Assembly: GCA_002077065.1 (NCBI GenBank)
Contig: NAJO01000026.1
Location: 496,001 to 560,000 of the forward strand
Length of the DNA stretch: 64,000 nt
Direction of reading: 5' to 3'
From: Cryoendolithus antarcticus
Lineage: Eukaryota; Ascomycota; Dothideomycetes; Cladosporiales; Cladosporiaceae
The notes under the pieces were generated by a model. It did no database searches, was not told the DNA's origin, and was given only the letters and a program-made list of their open reading frames with translations. Each line of letters begins with the position of its first letter. Positions within the stretch are counted from its first letter, which is position 1. A program made the position numbers and the translations under genes. Of the stretch, positions 32,453 through 42,209 are shown in pieces.

Positions 32453-34441
32453 ATGCGAATCGACGAGATCATCAACCCAGACCCCCCACGGTTGCTACTC
32501 CTCTTTGACGCTGGACAAGAAGACATCCTACAGATCGCAGGAGATGTGCTTGGCGAGCCTTACGTGTGCATCGGGGCGATCGAGGAGTTGGGCAGCCATG
32601 CCGATTCATGCGTAATCGGGCTCTGTAATGCCACCCTCTCGGAGCCTGAGTTGCTGAAGGACAGAAGGCGTAGCATCATTACGACGCACTGTCTAGATGT
32701 TGGCGATCAGCGGGACGAGGCTTTGACTGAGCATTGTGACTATGAGTATCTTTACACTCGATCACCCTTCTTGCAACGTGATCTTGCGCGGTTCCTCGGC
32801 TTCGTGCTGGGTCAGATCAAACCTCATGATGATCTCAAAGGCAAAGCACGAACGACATTGCTGAGCACGACATTCCCCGACATACGCTCGGCACTACCAA
32901 ATCTGGATATTCTGTCAGTCGGAGCGGACTCGGTCGAGCTGCGCGTGGATCTACTTGCAGAGCCCGGTCGAAGGGACCTGGACAGTCGTCCAAGGGTGCC
33001 GAGTCTCAAGTACGTTGGCGAGCAAGTGATGGTGTTGAGGCAAAGGACGGAACTGCCCATCATCTTCACAATAAGATGCACCAACGAAAACGGGAAATTC
33101 CCGATGGACGATCCTACGCTATCTTACCATTACCTCCGCAAAGCCTTGCAATGGGGTTGCGAATACCTTGATGTCGAGCTCTGGCTGCCACAGGATATCC
33201 GACAAAGACTGTCACAAGTGAAAGGCCACAGTAAGATCATCTCGGCGTTCCATGACTTCTCAGGCAACTTCAAATGGACTTCAGAGGAGGCGCAGGAGCT
33301 CTTCCGGCAAGGAGCAGTATATGGTGACGTGGTGAAGATGATTGCACTGATAGCGAAGATGGAGCAAAATTACGACCTTGAGACCTTTCGGGCAGGCATA
33401 CAATCTACGTACACTCATCCACCTCTGTCTGGTTTGAACATGGGTCCCATCGGACAACTATCCCGTACACTCAACAAGGTCTTCACGCCCATAACGCACC
33501 CACTATTACCAATCGTCGCCGCGCCAGGCCAATTGAGCGCAGCCGAGATCAACGAGAGACTGCACTCGATGAGTCAACTGCCGAGCCTCGAACTACTCAT
33601 GATGGGAGACGTACGCACAACTGGGTTGGCCACATTCTTCGAAAAGTGTCTCAACGAGCTGAGTCTGCCGCATCAGATCGTGTCGGCCGACCGGTCTTCT
33701 GCAGATGCCATTCCCCGTGTGATTAGCAAGTCAAACTTTGGTGGTGCTGTAATGTGCCCACCGCTGCCCGCAGTAGAGCTGAGAGAGAGCATGGGCATGT
33801 CCGAAGCTGCTACGGCTATCGGCCACGTCGACACCATTGTTGCCCGTAGCAGTAAAGGCGCAGCCGCAACGTGCACGGCAGACAATGCCACTTGGAAAGG
33901 CATTCGAGCCACACTCACGCGGGACTTTGTCCCCTCAGCCTACAGCGGCCGCCCCGCCATCTTGCTCGCTAGTGAGGAGAGCTACGCTGCCGCTGCCATC
34001 TTCGCACTGCGGAGTCTGAACGTTGAGACAATATATACGATTGGTTTCAAGGCAAGATCTTCTGCTGCGTCTCATACGCAATATTTCAGTGGTCTTGAGG
34101 ACCTGAAGCGCGTCACGCCGCCTTTCGTGATTGTGTCCGCACTGCCGGCTGAGAAGAGCGCCCTAGTGACACCGCTGCTCAAGTATTATGGTCGAAATAG
34201 CAACGAGGATCCAGCAGGCCCGAGCAGCTCAACCCACAGTGCCGGCAAAGTATTTCTGGATCTTAGCAACGGTCCGAAGAGACCAGATCCGGTAGCAGTA
34301 GCTGCTGCGCTTGGCTGGGCAGCTTACGGTGTTGCTGATGTTCACGCGTGGACGGCAGTCGAAACCTTGCGACTCTTGGTAGGCGAAAATGTTCCGTTTA
34401 ACTTCGTCAAACTGGCCTCTGGCAATAGTCTGGTGCTGTGA
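32453..34441 (+). CDS. AROM C-terminal paralogue: type I DHQase domain plus degenerate shikimate dehydrogenase-like domain
   Basis: A 662-aa protein that aligns with the C-terminal third of the pentafunctional AROM polypeptide. Residues 1-130 may be a shikimate-kinase remnant but lack a P-loop. About 135-360 is a 3-dehydroquinase domain: the likely catalytic residues are kept in SVELRVDLL (E162), SAFHDFSG (H267) and YGDVVKMIA (K295). It links through GQLSRTLNKVFTPITHPLLP and AAPGQLSAAEIN to a shikimate-dehydrogenase-like half (about 385-662). There, AROM's PLK reads PLP, NTDW reads NATW and the GAGGT loop reads ASEES. This half is therefore probably catalytically dead. Such proteins resemble the quinate repressor QutR/QA-1S in plan. 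ATG 32453 is the first usable start. Confidence 0.82.
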   Translation: MRIDEIINPDPPRLLLLFDAGQEDILQIAGDVLGEPYVCIGAIEELGSHADSCVIGLCNATLSEPELLKDRRRSIITTHCLDVGDQRDEALTEHCDYEYLYTRSPFLQRDLARFLGFVLGQIKPHDDLKGKARTTLLSTTFPDIRSALPNLDILSVGADSVELRVDLLAEPGRRDLDSRPRVPSLKYVGEQVMVLRQRTELPIIFTIRCTNENGKFPMDDPTLSYHYLRKALQWGCEYLDVELWLPQDIRQRLSQVKGHSKIISAFHDFSGNFKWTSEEAQELFRQGAVYGDVVKMIALIAKMEQNYDLETFRAGIQSTYTHPPLSGLNMGPIGQLSRTLNKVFTPITHPLLPIVAAPGQLSAAEINERLHSMSQLPSLELLMMGDVRTTGLATFFEKCLNELSLPHQIVSADRSSADAIPRVISKSNFGGAVMCPPLPAVELRESMGMSEAATAIGHVDTIVARSSKGAAATCTADNATWKGIRATLTRDFVPSAYSGRPAILLASEESYAAAAIFALRSLNVETIYTIGFKARSSAASHTQYFSGLEDLKRVTPPFVIVSALPAEKSALVTPLLKYYGRNSNEDPAGPSSSTHSAGKVFLDLSNGPKRPDPVAVAAALGWAAYGVADVHAWTAVETLRLLVGENVPFNFVKLASGNSLVL

Positions 34442-34455
34442 TGCTAAGACGAGGC

Positions 34456-36969
34456 TCAGCCCTGGCCACCGTGCAGAAACGAGTCAAGCTCCCCGAGTCC
34501 AACATCCTGCATACTGTCTTGCTCAGCCATCTGCCCGAGAAGCATCAGAAAAGGATCCTCTTCGGCGCCGACATGCACGGAACCTGCGCTCATACTGTAG
34601 TCTCCGGGAGTCTGGTGATTCCCGGGGTACGCTTGTGGCCAAGTGTCATGGCTGACATGATCTGGGACCTGACGCGGTAATGAGGGCTGGGCAAGGGCCA
34701 CGCCATCGAAATGAGTAAAGTGGAGCTCCTGGCCGCCATTCATCACGTTCTGCTGAAGATACGGCGAGTCGTGATACTGCGGCATCGTGGCCGGGGGCCA
34801 ATGGTACGATGCCTGATCGGGTGTCTGGAGCTGTCGCGTTGGCGCGGCAAGCGCTACATTGGCAGGTCTTCCACTGGGCGTTGCGACGGGCTGTATAACA
34901 GCTACAGGTTGCTCTACGCGACGCTTCTTCGACTTCTGAGCGTCCTTGACAGGAGTTTGATGTGCAGTCCAATTCAATCTCATGGGTAGTTGAGATTGGA
35001 CGAGGTCCGATCTTGACCCAGGCCATCCGAGCACAGCATCACCAGCTCGTTGCCGAGTATCGTGGAGGCTCTGCTGTTGGAACGAAGGGAGGACGGCTAC
35101 GTCAACGAGACTGACATGTGCGCCATCGATCTTGACTTCTGGATATCTGGCGAAGAAGTCCTCCATCTGGAAGACTGGAGCATAGCGTATCGGGTTATGT
35201 GCGAGCGACTTCACAAGCTGCGTATGACTATTGTACACCTGCTTCAGAGTGTCAAGCTGCTGTTGCACACCAGCCCAGACAAGCCGAAGGTCGGTCAATT
35301 GCACCATCTCACGCGAGAGATAGTCAGCGCTGCGCGCAGCCAAGCTGCCATCTGTGGCGGAGAGGTAGTGCGCGCCATGGACGTGGATGGTGCCAGCTGT
35401 GGAGATACAATAGCCAACGAATGAGGACCAGTCGAGTATCACAGCATGCTTGCCAATCTCTACCAGCTCCGCGATAGCGTTCGCATGGACGAAGCACAAG
35501 TTTGTCGCCTCGATCTGCCATGACTGGGTCTGGCCAGGTCCGGTGAGCTCTGTAAGATCCATTGGTAGGAACGGCCGATAGATCAAGCAATGAATGAGAT
35601 GATAGACCATTTTGCTCAGTACTAATGCTGGGCTGTCTGGCAGCCCATATGCTGAGTCTAGTGACTTGAAAGCGTCTTGCGTGCTTGTTGCCCACATGTC
35701 CAGCTCCACACGAAGCTTCGAGATCGTGGACTGCACATGCCATGGGAAGTGCGAATCACCTCTTACGCCACCTGCTGCGAGATAGCGATTGGTTTCGCCG
35801 AGTATCTTAGTGATCCTCGCGAGCATTGTCAAGCTTGAGCTGCCAGCAAAGACGCCATTGGCGCTCTGCACACCTTGACTCGTGTGCTGCCATGAGTCCA
35901 CTTGCATGGTCACGTACTCGTCTGGGATCAGCGACGGTCTGGTCGAGCCTGTGGCCGCGAATCGATCCATAAGATAGCATGACCAGAATAGGCCACGACC
36001 ACATGCTTGCTCTGCAGACATGTCTGTCGCTACCGGTTCTCGATGTAGACCCAGAACCATCACCATACTGATTGCATGGGCCAGTAGCATGCAGGCCTTC
36101 TTGCCGTTGCCATGCTGGTGTGCTGCCAATGCTAACAACAGCAGAGCCTGAGCGTGCTCGACTGATGGCTCGTCGACATCGATCTCAGCGCGAGATTGTA
36201 TCAGCCATTCTTGACTCAGTCTGGTGGCCTCTGCATAGCCACCGCATAGCTGGGGTGCATACTTGATGCTGACGGCGCGTATGGCCATGCTGAGGCACGG
36301 TGTGACTCCGTTGTTCGACTGCTGCACCCTGAAGGTGGCTTCGTCAATGATGTAGAAGGGCTTCCCGTGTAGACGAGTCAAATACACATCTAACAATATC
36401 TCGTCCAGCGATTGCGATCTCGCTGGAGCATGACTTGCCAGTGGTGGTGGCAAAGACGCTGGCGCTGCATCTCCAATGTACTGAGGAGCCCCGGGAAGTC
36501 CATCTTCTGGTCGCATCTGCTGCGCTGTTGAGGTACCGGGTGTTGGGTGTACATCTTCGACTTCAGTCTCCAGTATTGGCGAGTCCTTGCGTTTCGCCAC
36601 CTTCTCTCCAGCATTCACCATCGTCTCATCACTCGTGAGCCCTCCATCTGCCTCTGTCTTCAGTCTCTTCGCAGTCCCATTGTTCCGCCTCGTCGTGCCT
36701 TCCGTGAGACCAGTCTTCGGGCCTCGTTTCTGCGGTATCGCGTCGTATATGCACGCACTATTGAACGTCGTACAAGCCTCGCACACTGGGCGTACCCGAG
36801 TACATTTGATCTTCCGCTTTCGACAACTCTTACAATTCATCGCCTCTCTAGGCTCATTGCTCACGCGCCTGATGGGCAGGCGGTCGATACTAATCACCGG
36901 TCGCGCTGAGCTTCCCAACGAATACTCCCCATTGCTGGAACTGATCGCAGTCGCTGTGACAGAGGCCAT
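34456..36969 (-). CDS. Zn2Cys6 fungal transcription factor
   Basis: A single 837-aa frame. The binuclear zinc cluster is at residues 46-73 (C46, C49, C56, C63, C66, C73; spacing C2C6C6C2C6C), followed by the basic linker PQKRGPKTG. The middle region (about 200-460) is a fungal-specific TF domain with HQHGNGKKACMLLAHAISMV, GLHREP and RGLFWSCYLMDRFAA. The C-terminus is Gln/Pro-rich and probably activating, ending DSFLHGGQG. It binds DNA in the nucleus; targets are unknown. The linker KRGPKTG differs from the KKRGxxTGYIRTLE seen in QutA, so it is not an obvious QutA orthologue. It is tail to tail with the AROM-like gene, with 14 bp between stop codons. Confidence 0.9.
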   Translation of the reverse strand: MASVTATAISSSNGEYSLGSSARPVISIDRLPIRRVSNEPREAMNCKSCRKRKIKCTRVRPVCEACTTFNSACIYDAIPQKRGPKTGLTEGTTRRNNGTAKRLKTEADGGLTSDETMVNAGEKVAKRKDSPILETEVEDVHPTPGTSTAQQMRPEDGLPGAPQYIGDAAPASLPPPLASHAPARSQSLDEILLDVYLTRLHGKPFYIIDEATFRVQQSNNGVTPCLSMAIRAVSIKYAPQLCGGYAEATRLSQEWLIQSRAEIDVDEPSVEHAQALLLLALAAHQHGNGKKACMLLAHAISMVMVLGLHREPVATDMSAEQACGRGLFWSCYLMDRFAATGSTRPSLIPDEYVTMQVDSWQHTSQGVQSANGVFAGSSSLTMLARITKILGETNRYLAAGGVRGDSHFPWHVQSTISKLRVELDMWATSTQDAFKSLDSAYGLPDSPALVLSKMVYHLIHCLIYRPFLPMDLTELTGPGQTQSWQIEATNLCFVHANAIAELVEIGKHAVILDWSSFVGYCISTAGTIHVHGAHYLSATDGSLAARSADYLSREMVQLTDLRLVWAGVQQQLDTLKQVYNSHTQLVKSLAHNPIRYAPVFQMEDFFARYPEVKIDGAHVSLVDVAVLPSFQQQSLHDTRQRAGDAVLGWPGSRSDLVQSQLPMRLNWTAHQTPVKDAQKSKKRRVEQPVAVIQPVATPSGRPANVALAAPTRQLQTPDQASYHWPPATMPQYHDSPYLQQNVMNGGQELHFTHFDGVALAQPSLPRQVPDHVSHDTWPQAYPGNHQTPGDYSMSAGSVHVGAEEDPFLMLLGQMAEQDSMQDVGLGELDSFLHGGQG

Positions 36970-37661
36970 GCTGCCAGCTTCACCACAGACACAGAAGGGT
37001 CATTGTGAAGCGTTCGTCCAGGTAAAGGGTAATTCGGGACACATGTAACGACATGGACTAAACAGTGGGAAATGCTAGCACTCACAAAGGGCACATGAGG
37101 TCGAGCCGCACCATCTTCACTTCGCGGGAGCATCACCTCGTCCCCCGGAGCATCATGTCCGAATAGCAAGTGGAGCCGATGCGCCTGCTAATCTACCGGT
37201 TCGCTCCAGATGTAGGAGGTTGATTCATCAAATTCATCCAAGCTTTCATGGACTTTGCGGGGAAACTTTCGGTAGATGGGATTCAGCACGCGCGCTATAT
37301 GAGCCAGCGGGCGATGCTTGGGCTGTCCATAACAACGTGCTTGCGTTTCGATCGGCAGACGCACAAGCAGCGACACACTCATGCGTCGCTGTCGAGGATT
37401 GGCACGCAGCATCGCTGCCCGATCGTTATCGTGAGGAACAGCCCCTCGCTGGCGTCGCAACAGTGCGTTGCACCATTGCCGCCATGCGACAGGCGCCTTG
37501 ACCGAGAACTACAGGATTTCAAGAGACTCGTAGATATTTATAGAATTGCGATAGGGTATCAAACAACTAGGTACAAGTACATGATCATCTCATTACCGCT
37601 GATATCGCTCCATTCCGTAATTCGCTCACGACCGAACGCCTACTCCCGGTGAACATCCAAT
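36970..37661. other. Intergenic upstream of the Zn2Cys6 gene
   Basis: Promoter side of the regulator and 3' flank of the small Thr/His-rich gene (both minus strand). No gene seen. Confidence 0.45.
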
Positions 37662-38142
37662 CTAGTATGCACGATGACTACCACGGCCATCGGTGCCGTG
37701 CATGCGACGAGTTCCCGCAGCCTGTCCAGAGTCAGTCTTGAGGTACCTTGTCGGTACTTCTGTACAATCAACTCACTTTCACACCAGGCTTGCCGGTCAA
37801 GCTCCCCTTCAGATTCGTCAAAGCGCCGCTAACCTTGTCGCCCATGCTAGGCTTTCGCTGGTGATGGGTCACTGGTGTCGTGCCCACAGTGCGGTTTGAT
37901 GTGCGAGTAGTTGTGTGGTGGGTCTTGTGAGTCGAGGCCATGGGCCCTGCACCACCATGGCCGTGGTGGCCGACACCCTTAGGATGAGTCTTGGTTGTGC
38001 GAGTGGTAGTCGTTGTCCCAGTGATTGGATTGCGGGATGTGGTCTCGCTCACTCGTGCAGGTTGCTTTGGGGCGCGCAGACGAGACAAAAGACTGGGCTT
38101 TGCTGACGTTGTTGTGCCAGTGGTGCGGGTGGTGCGAGCCAT
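37662..38142 (-). CDS. Small basic Thr/His-rich conserved fungal protein
   Basis: Exons are 38142-37777 and 37721-37662; the 55-bp intron (GTGAGT...GGACAG, branch CTGAC) replaces a premature VS-stop with AAGTRRMHGTDGRGSHRAY. The product is 141 aa. The body has many TT/TTR/HHTT stretches plus the block KPSMGDKVSGALTNLKGSLT next to GKPG, and the RRMHGTDGRG tail; I recall both as the conserved core of an uncharacterised Pezizomycotina family. The fold of the GDKVSGAL segment is helical, and the rest is probably disordered. Function unknown. An in-frame ATG at 38271 would add a 43-aa leader of doubtful value. Confidence 0.8.
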
Positions 38143-38958
38143 ATTGTTGCTGTTGGTGCTAGAGACCGTTGTCCGTGATGTTGATCTTTTGAAAGGCTTC
38201 AATATGATTGCCAAGGGCTGTTGTGATTTGGAGACTCGTGGAGATGGAAAGTAGAAAGGCTGTGTTGGCACAGCTGTGACTTATACCATGATTGCGTTGG
38301 TCGCCAACGTGATCACTCGCGATACTCGGCGCCTACTGACGTCGGCCAACGCTCGCGTGCGCTGGATCTGGGAACGCGTTCGTGTACCCAGCCCTACACC
38401 GAAATTAAGCTTCGACGTCATGAGGAGCTCGAAACTGGGCACCACTACAGTATCGTATCGTGTGTCTTGCCCCGGCGTCCGTGCTATCTTGGGCATGCGG
38501 CCCTGTGGGATGAATCTGAGAGTTCTTTGCAGAGTAGTGTCTTTCAGGGTCGCAGTGATCGGGCATGCATCTTTGATGCGGATAGTGGTCCCTACGCCTG
38601 CGATCAGGCGTATTTTCTATCACTTGGTGCTCTCGCAGAGGTTTGGTCCATACGTGAACCCTCTAAAAGGCGATGTATCGAACCATGAACAAGTTTTGAA
38701 CGCATGTAAGAAACGCTGTAGTAATACTGCGCGATCGCCAGGTTGGAGAGATGCTGTCTAAATTACGGTACATGTAGCTGAGATCCACTCTGCCGACGAA
38801 GCCGAAACCTTCAGAGCTACGTCACTCGTGTCGTCGAAGATCAGCCCATATCGAAGCTCTTGTAGCAACATCTCAAGGAAGCGCAGCACCAAGTCAAGAT
38901 ATTGATCTTGAGCATCACAGCTGATTTCGGCGCAACCACAGTGCTGAACAGGTACATC
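38143..38958. promoter_or_regulatory. Divergent intergenic region, no gene called
   Basis: It lies between outward-reading starts of the Thr/His-rich gene and the steroid-reductase-like gene. A 161-codon plus frame (38276-38761) has no motif. I examined it for a 5S rRNA or tRNA and did not find one. Confidence 0.4.
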
Positions 38959-39880
38959 ATGGCCCTTCCAAGTCTTGTGACGGGGTGGTACCCGCCATCG
39001 CGTGAGAACTGGGAGTTCATTGCTCACGCTTGGCAATTCTTCCCTCTTGTCAGTACCTTGGCGCCGATCATGCTCATCCACAGTCACTCATGTTTTCTAG
39101 GTCACAGCGGTGCAATGGCTCACAGACTGGTACCCAGCGGGCAAGACCTCGGTCGAATCCAAGTACAACCTCCCCGGCAAGTGGGCATGGGCTGTCATGG
39201 AGTCGGTAGGCCCGATCACGGTCATGTACTGCATGTTGACGATTCCGAGCAAAGTCGGCGTCGATACTCTGCCGTGGGGTAACTGGACCATGGCATTCCT
39301 GTATGTCGTTCACTACATCTACCGCGCGCCGATATTTGCGTATGTCAGTCCGTCGATGTCGCCAATACACCCACTGGTATTTGCATCTGCCTGTCTGTGG
39401 AACCTGATCAATGGGCTTTCGATTGGAGGATGGGTAGGAGGCTATGGCCCGAACACGCGCGAAGCCTGGGCTGGCAGACTCTACCAGATGGAGATTGGCC
39501 TTGTCATTTGGGGATGGAGCTTCCTCGCGAACTTCTTTCACGACGACGACTTGCGCGAGATCAGGCGAAGCACGCTTCGCCGACAGAAGGAGCAAGCAAA
39601 GAAGGAAGGCAAGCCCATCGAAGGGATAGACAAGTTCTATATGGTGCCGAAGAATGGGTTGTTTCAATACGTTCTATTTGCACATTACTTGTGTGAATTC
39701 TTCGAGTGGGCGGGGTTTTGGATGGTGGGCGGCCTCGACTGTTTACCAGCGCGGACCTTTCTAATCAACGAGATGGCAACCATGATTCCGAGGGCTGTTG
39801 CAGGGAAGCGATGGTACATTGAGAAGTTTGGCAAGGAGAAGATTGGAAAGCGCAAGGCCATCTTCCCTGGTTTGCTGTAG
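38959..39880 (+). CDS. Steroid 5-alpha-reductase family membrane enzyme (3-oxo-5-alpha-steroid 4-dehydrogenase-like)
   Basis: Exons are 38959-39048 and 39101-39880; the 52-bp intron (GTCAGT...TTCTAG) joins QFFPL to VTAVQWLTDWYP, giving 289 aa. Several hydrophobic spans are visible. The C-terminal half carries the family NADPH/active-site region: NFFHDDDLREIRR, FYMVPKNGLFQYVLFAHYLCEFFEW (Glu in the E-x-x-E/W context) and the end RWYIEKFGKEK with PGLL. Compare human SRD5A1's GGLFEYV...NYFGEIMEWCGYA and WYLRKFEEYPK. It is expected to be an ER NADPH-dependent reductase of a 3-oxo-4-ene steroid or polyprenol-like substrate; the actual fungal substrate is not known. Confidence 0.88.
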
Positions 39881-40223
39881 GCCCGCGATCTGTATGAGAC
39901 AAATTGTGGGCGTGTTTGCCTCGAATTGTTAGCCGCAACGCCGCTCCCGTCACCCACTTCGGGATGTTCCAATCCCATCATGTTGAATTTGACTCAATCA
40001 CGTGTTTTCTACCTAGTCTCAGTCTCCTCGGTCTGGACCGGGACATGTGGTGTGCTCATCGCCTCATCCCGCAAGCTCGTGTGGCTGATGAAACGTCATT
40101 GGCCCGTGCCCCAAACAACAGCTTCTCCTCTCCTCCGCTCGACATCACGTCTCTTCCTCGAATCCCACACAATCAACCAAACAATTACTCCACACACAAC
40201 CACACACTCAATCCACAATCATC
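39881..40223. other. Short intergenic region
   Basis: A C/T- and CA-rich leader precedes the next ATG. No gene. Confidence 0.4.
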
Positions 40224-40862
40224 ATGTCTCTGAGCTGTACGTCCAACTAGCGCGATTCGACGGCCGCCCTGCGGTGCTTCATCGTCTACCATGCAAGCGC
40301 TCGGGGATGGCTGACCGCATTGCGCATGCCCGCATCATCAGAATCATCACTGACAGTTCTTCACTCAGACCTTCCCCCAGTCAAGCCATCGGCCATCGCG
40401 CTCGGCACTGTCTACAACCACGCCATCTCCCTCGCGGTCCTCGGCCCCGTCTTCGGCGACACCTACCGTCAGGCCCAGGCCTCGAACTCGAAGGAGGAGT
40501 TCTTCAAGTCCAAGGAGGCTGCGTCCGCCGCATCTGCGTGGGGAACCTCGCTCGTCGGCTCCGCCGTCCAGGCATACGGTGTTGGTGCGCTCATCAACGC
40601 CACCGGCACCCTCAGCTACAAGGGCGCTGCGTACCTCGGCAGCTTGATCTTCTTCGCCAGCTCCGCCCCATCGGTATGTTCATGATTCATGTATCAGCAC
40701 AATGTTCCCTCACTGACATACGTGCAGTTCATTGCCCAGATCACGACCGAGAAGCGCCCTCTTGAGCAGGTTGCCGTCGGTGGCCTCGCCCGTGTCTTCG
40801 AGACCGTTGGCCTCAGCGTTTTCCTCACCTGGTGGGGAACCCGCCCCAACTCGTTCGAGTAA
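40224..40862 (+). CDS. DUF1761-like small membrane protein
   Basis: Exons are 40224-40236 (13 bases, MSLS), 40369-40673 and 40728-40862. Introns of 132 and 54 bp restore MSLSYLPPVKPSAIALGTVY and SSAPSFIAQITTEKRP, giving 150 aa. Four short hydrophobic segments are visible (AIALGTVYNHAISLAVLGPVF, WGTSLVGSAVQAYGVGALI, YKGAAYLGSLIFFASSAPS, VFETVGLSVFLTWW). The pattern, including the short N-terminus and ending WWGTRP, fits the DUF1761 family as I recall it. Strong bias to C-ending codons (GTC, CTC, GCC, TCC) suggests high expression. Function unknown. Confidence 0.8.
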
Positions 40863-41228
40863 GCGACCCGCCTCAGTTGGGTAAGATTATTTGACACCAG
40901 AGCGGAGAACGGAAGGCGTGAATTGGAGGTCGGCAAGGGCGTTGCCATAGCTACATGTGCCTAAACGCGGCTCAGTGTCGAGCTGCTACTCTCGACTTCT
41001 GATGTACGCGGCATGATTTCTCTGTACTTTAGTGATAGCAGCGGGAAATGCAAATGTGACACCAGACTTGTTCATTCATATCAAACTTGTGCCGTGCGTT
41101 ACCAACTTCATCACTTCGATATCATCTTCAGCACTGTGAGACACCTGGCATCTGAGACCACCGAAAGTGCGAACTACTCTTGTGACTACTATTTGACTTC
41201 ACATCAACCTCCAAACGCCCACTTGATC
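40863..41228. other. Short intergenic region
   Basis: Tandem plus-strand gap of 366 bp. No gene seen. Confidence 0.4.
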
Positions 41229-41696
41229 ATGACAGCCGAGGATGACGATTTTCTGGCCATTGAGGTAGATGCCAACTCCTACGCGACAGCAGCAGTGCAG
41301 GACACGCCCACGGTCTCACGCACCCATCAAACCGAGGAAGCGTTTCAAGCCATCAAAGCAACCTACCAAGCGAAGCAACAGAATGGCAATCTATACGCCG
41401 AGCTCGTTAGTGACGTCCCGGAGCTCAACATCGACCAGTCAATTCCATCCAGCGCTGCGAAAGATGAGCCCAAGCCAAAGTTCAAGCTCAACAAGCGCCA
41501 GCAGGCTCTGTTTGGATATGTGGCGGGTGAGCTGTACTACGACCGGGACTTTGAGACGGTCGTAAGGCTTTGCGAGAGAGCTGGTGAAGTGTGTGTGCTG
41601 GAGGGGAAGTTTGAGGCTGCTGTTCAGAAGTGGAAGGGGAGGGCTGGTGAGAGGATGACCGCAAATGGTGCTCAGACTGGACGAGCTCTGGGATGA
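41229..41696 (+). CDS. Small conserved fungal protein (155 aa), unknown function
   Basis: Start ATG 41229 gives MTAEDDDFLAIEVDANSYAT, preceded by a stretch open in frame but without conserved character. An acidic N-terminus leads to TEEAFQAIKATYQAKQQNGN and a predicted helical C-terminal region (KFKLNKRQQALFGYVAGELYY, RDFETVVRLCERAGE, FEAAVQKWKGRAGERM). That region resembles one and a half TPR-like helical hairpins, and I recall similar short proteins in other filamentous ascomycetes. No catalytic motif is present. It converges with BMT6. Confidence 0.7.
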   Translation: MTAEDDDFLAIEVDANSYATAAVQDTPTVSRTHQTEEAFQAIKATYQAKQQNGNLYAELVSDVPELNIDQSIPSSAAKDEPKPKFKLNKRQQALFGYVAGELYYDRDFETVVRLCERAGEVCVLEGKFEAAVQKWKGRAGERMTANGAQTGRALG

Positions 41697-42209
41697 GCGG
41701 CATGACCATGGTGCTCATGGGTCCGTCGACGTTCCCGTAAGTCTGGTAACGTATATTGAGAACGCAACTGAAGATGTAATACTTCGGTCACTGGCTATAT
41801 ACCTCCCTCGACGCCACTTCTCTGCACCATTCTACACTGCGCTGACTTCTAGGCCTTCAATCTGGAAGGTCGACTCCGCGAGTCTCGCTGTTGTGGTCTT
41901 CGCTGGTCAAGTCTCACTTTGACATTGGCATCGCACCCGTTGATCTTCGGACCCGGCAGCAATTGACACATGGGTTGCACACGCTCAGACTGTAGCCTAG
42001 ATAAGTCATTTGTGTCATCAGCATACACCTGCGTGGCAAGTACCGCGAAAGGTACCGCGATTCCTGGTGTGTGGTCCTCGACGCGGACCGTTGATGCTAT
42101 CAATGGTGTCAAGTCAAACTCTTAGTCAACACATAGCGGGATCAGGCTCCGATGGACAATGGGGCCCGTCGATCTGCGCCCAGTGATTGCGCGGAATGCG
42201 ATGATGGGT
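41697..42209. other. Convergent intergenic region
   Basis: 3' flanks of the 155-aa protein gene and BMT6. No gene seen. Confidence 0.45.

Noticed and set aside
34456..36969. Calling the Zn2Cys6 factor QutA because of its AROM-like neighbour
   Set aside because: The zinc-cluster linker and surrounding residues differ from QutA/QA-1F, so only the generic family is claimed.
38276..38761. 161-codon plus-strand frame and possible 5S rRNA-like segment
   Set aside because: No protein motif; compared by eye with fungal 5S rRNA, the box A/C-like parts and the terminal stem do not match.
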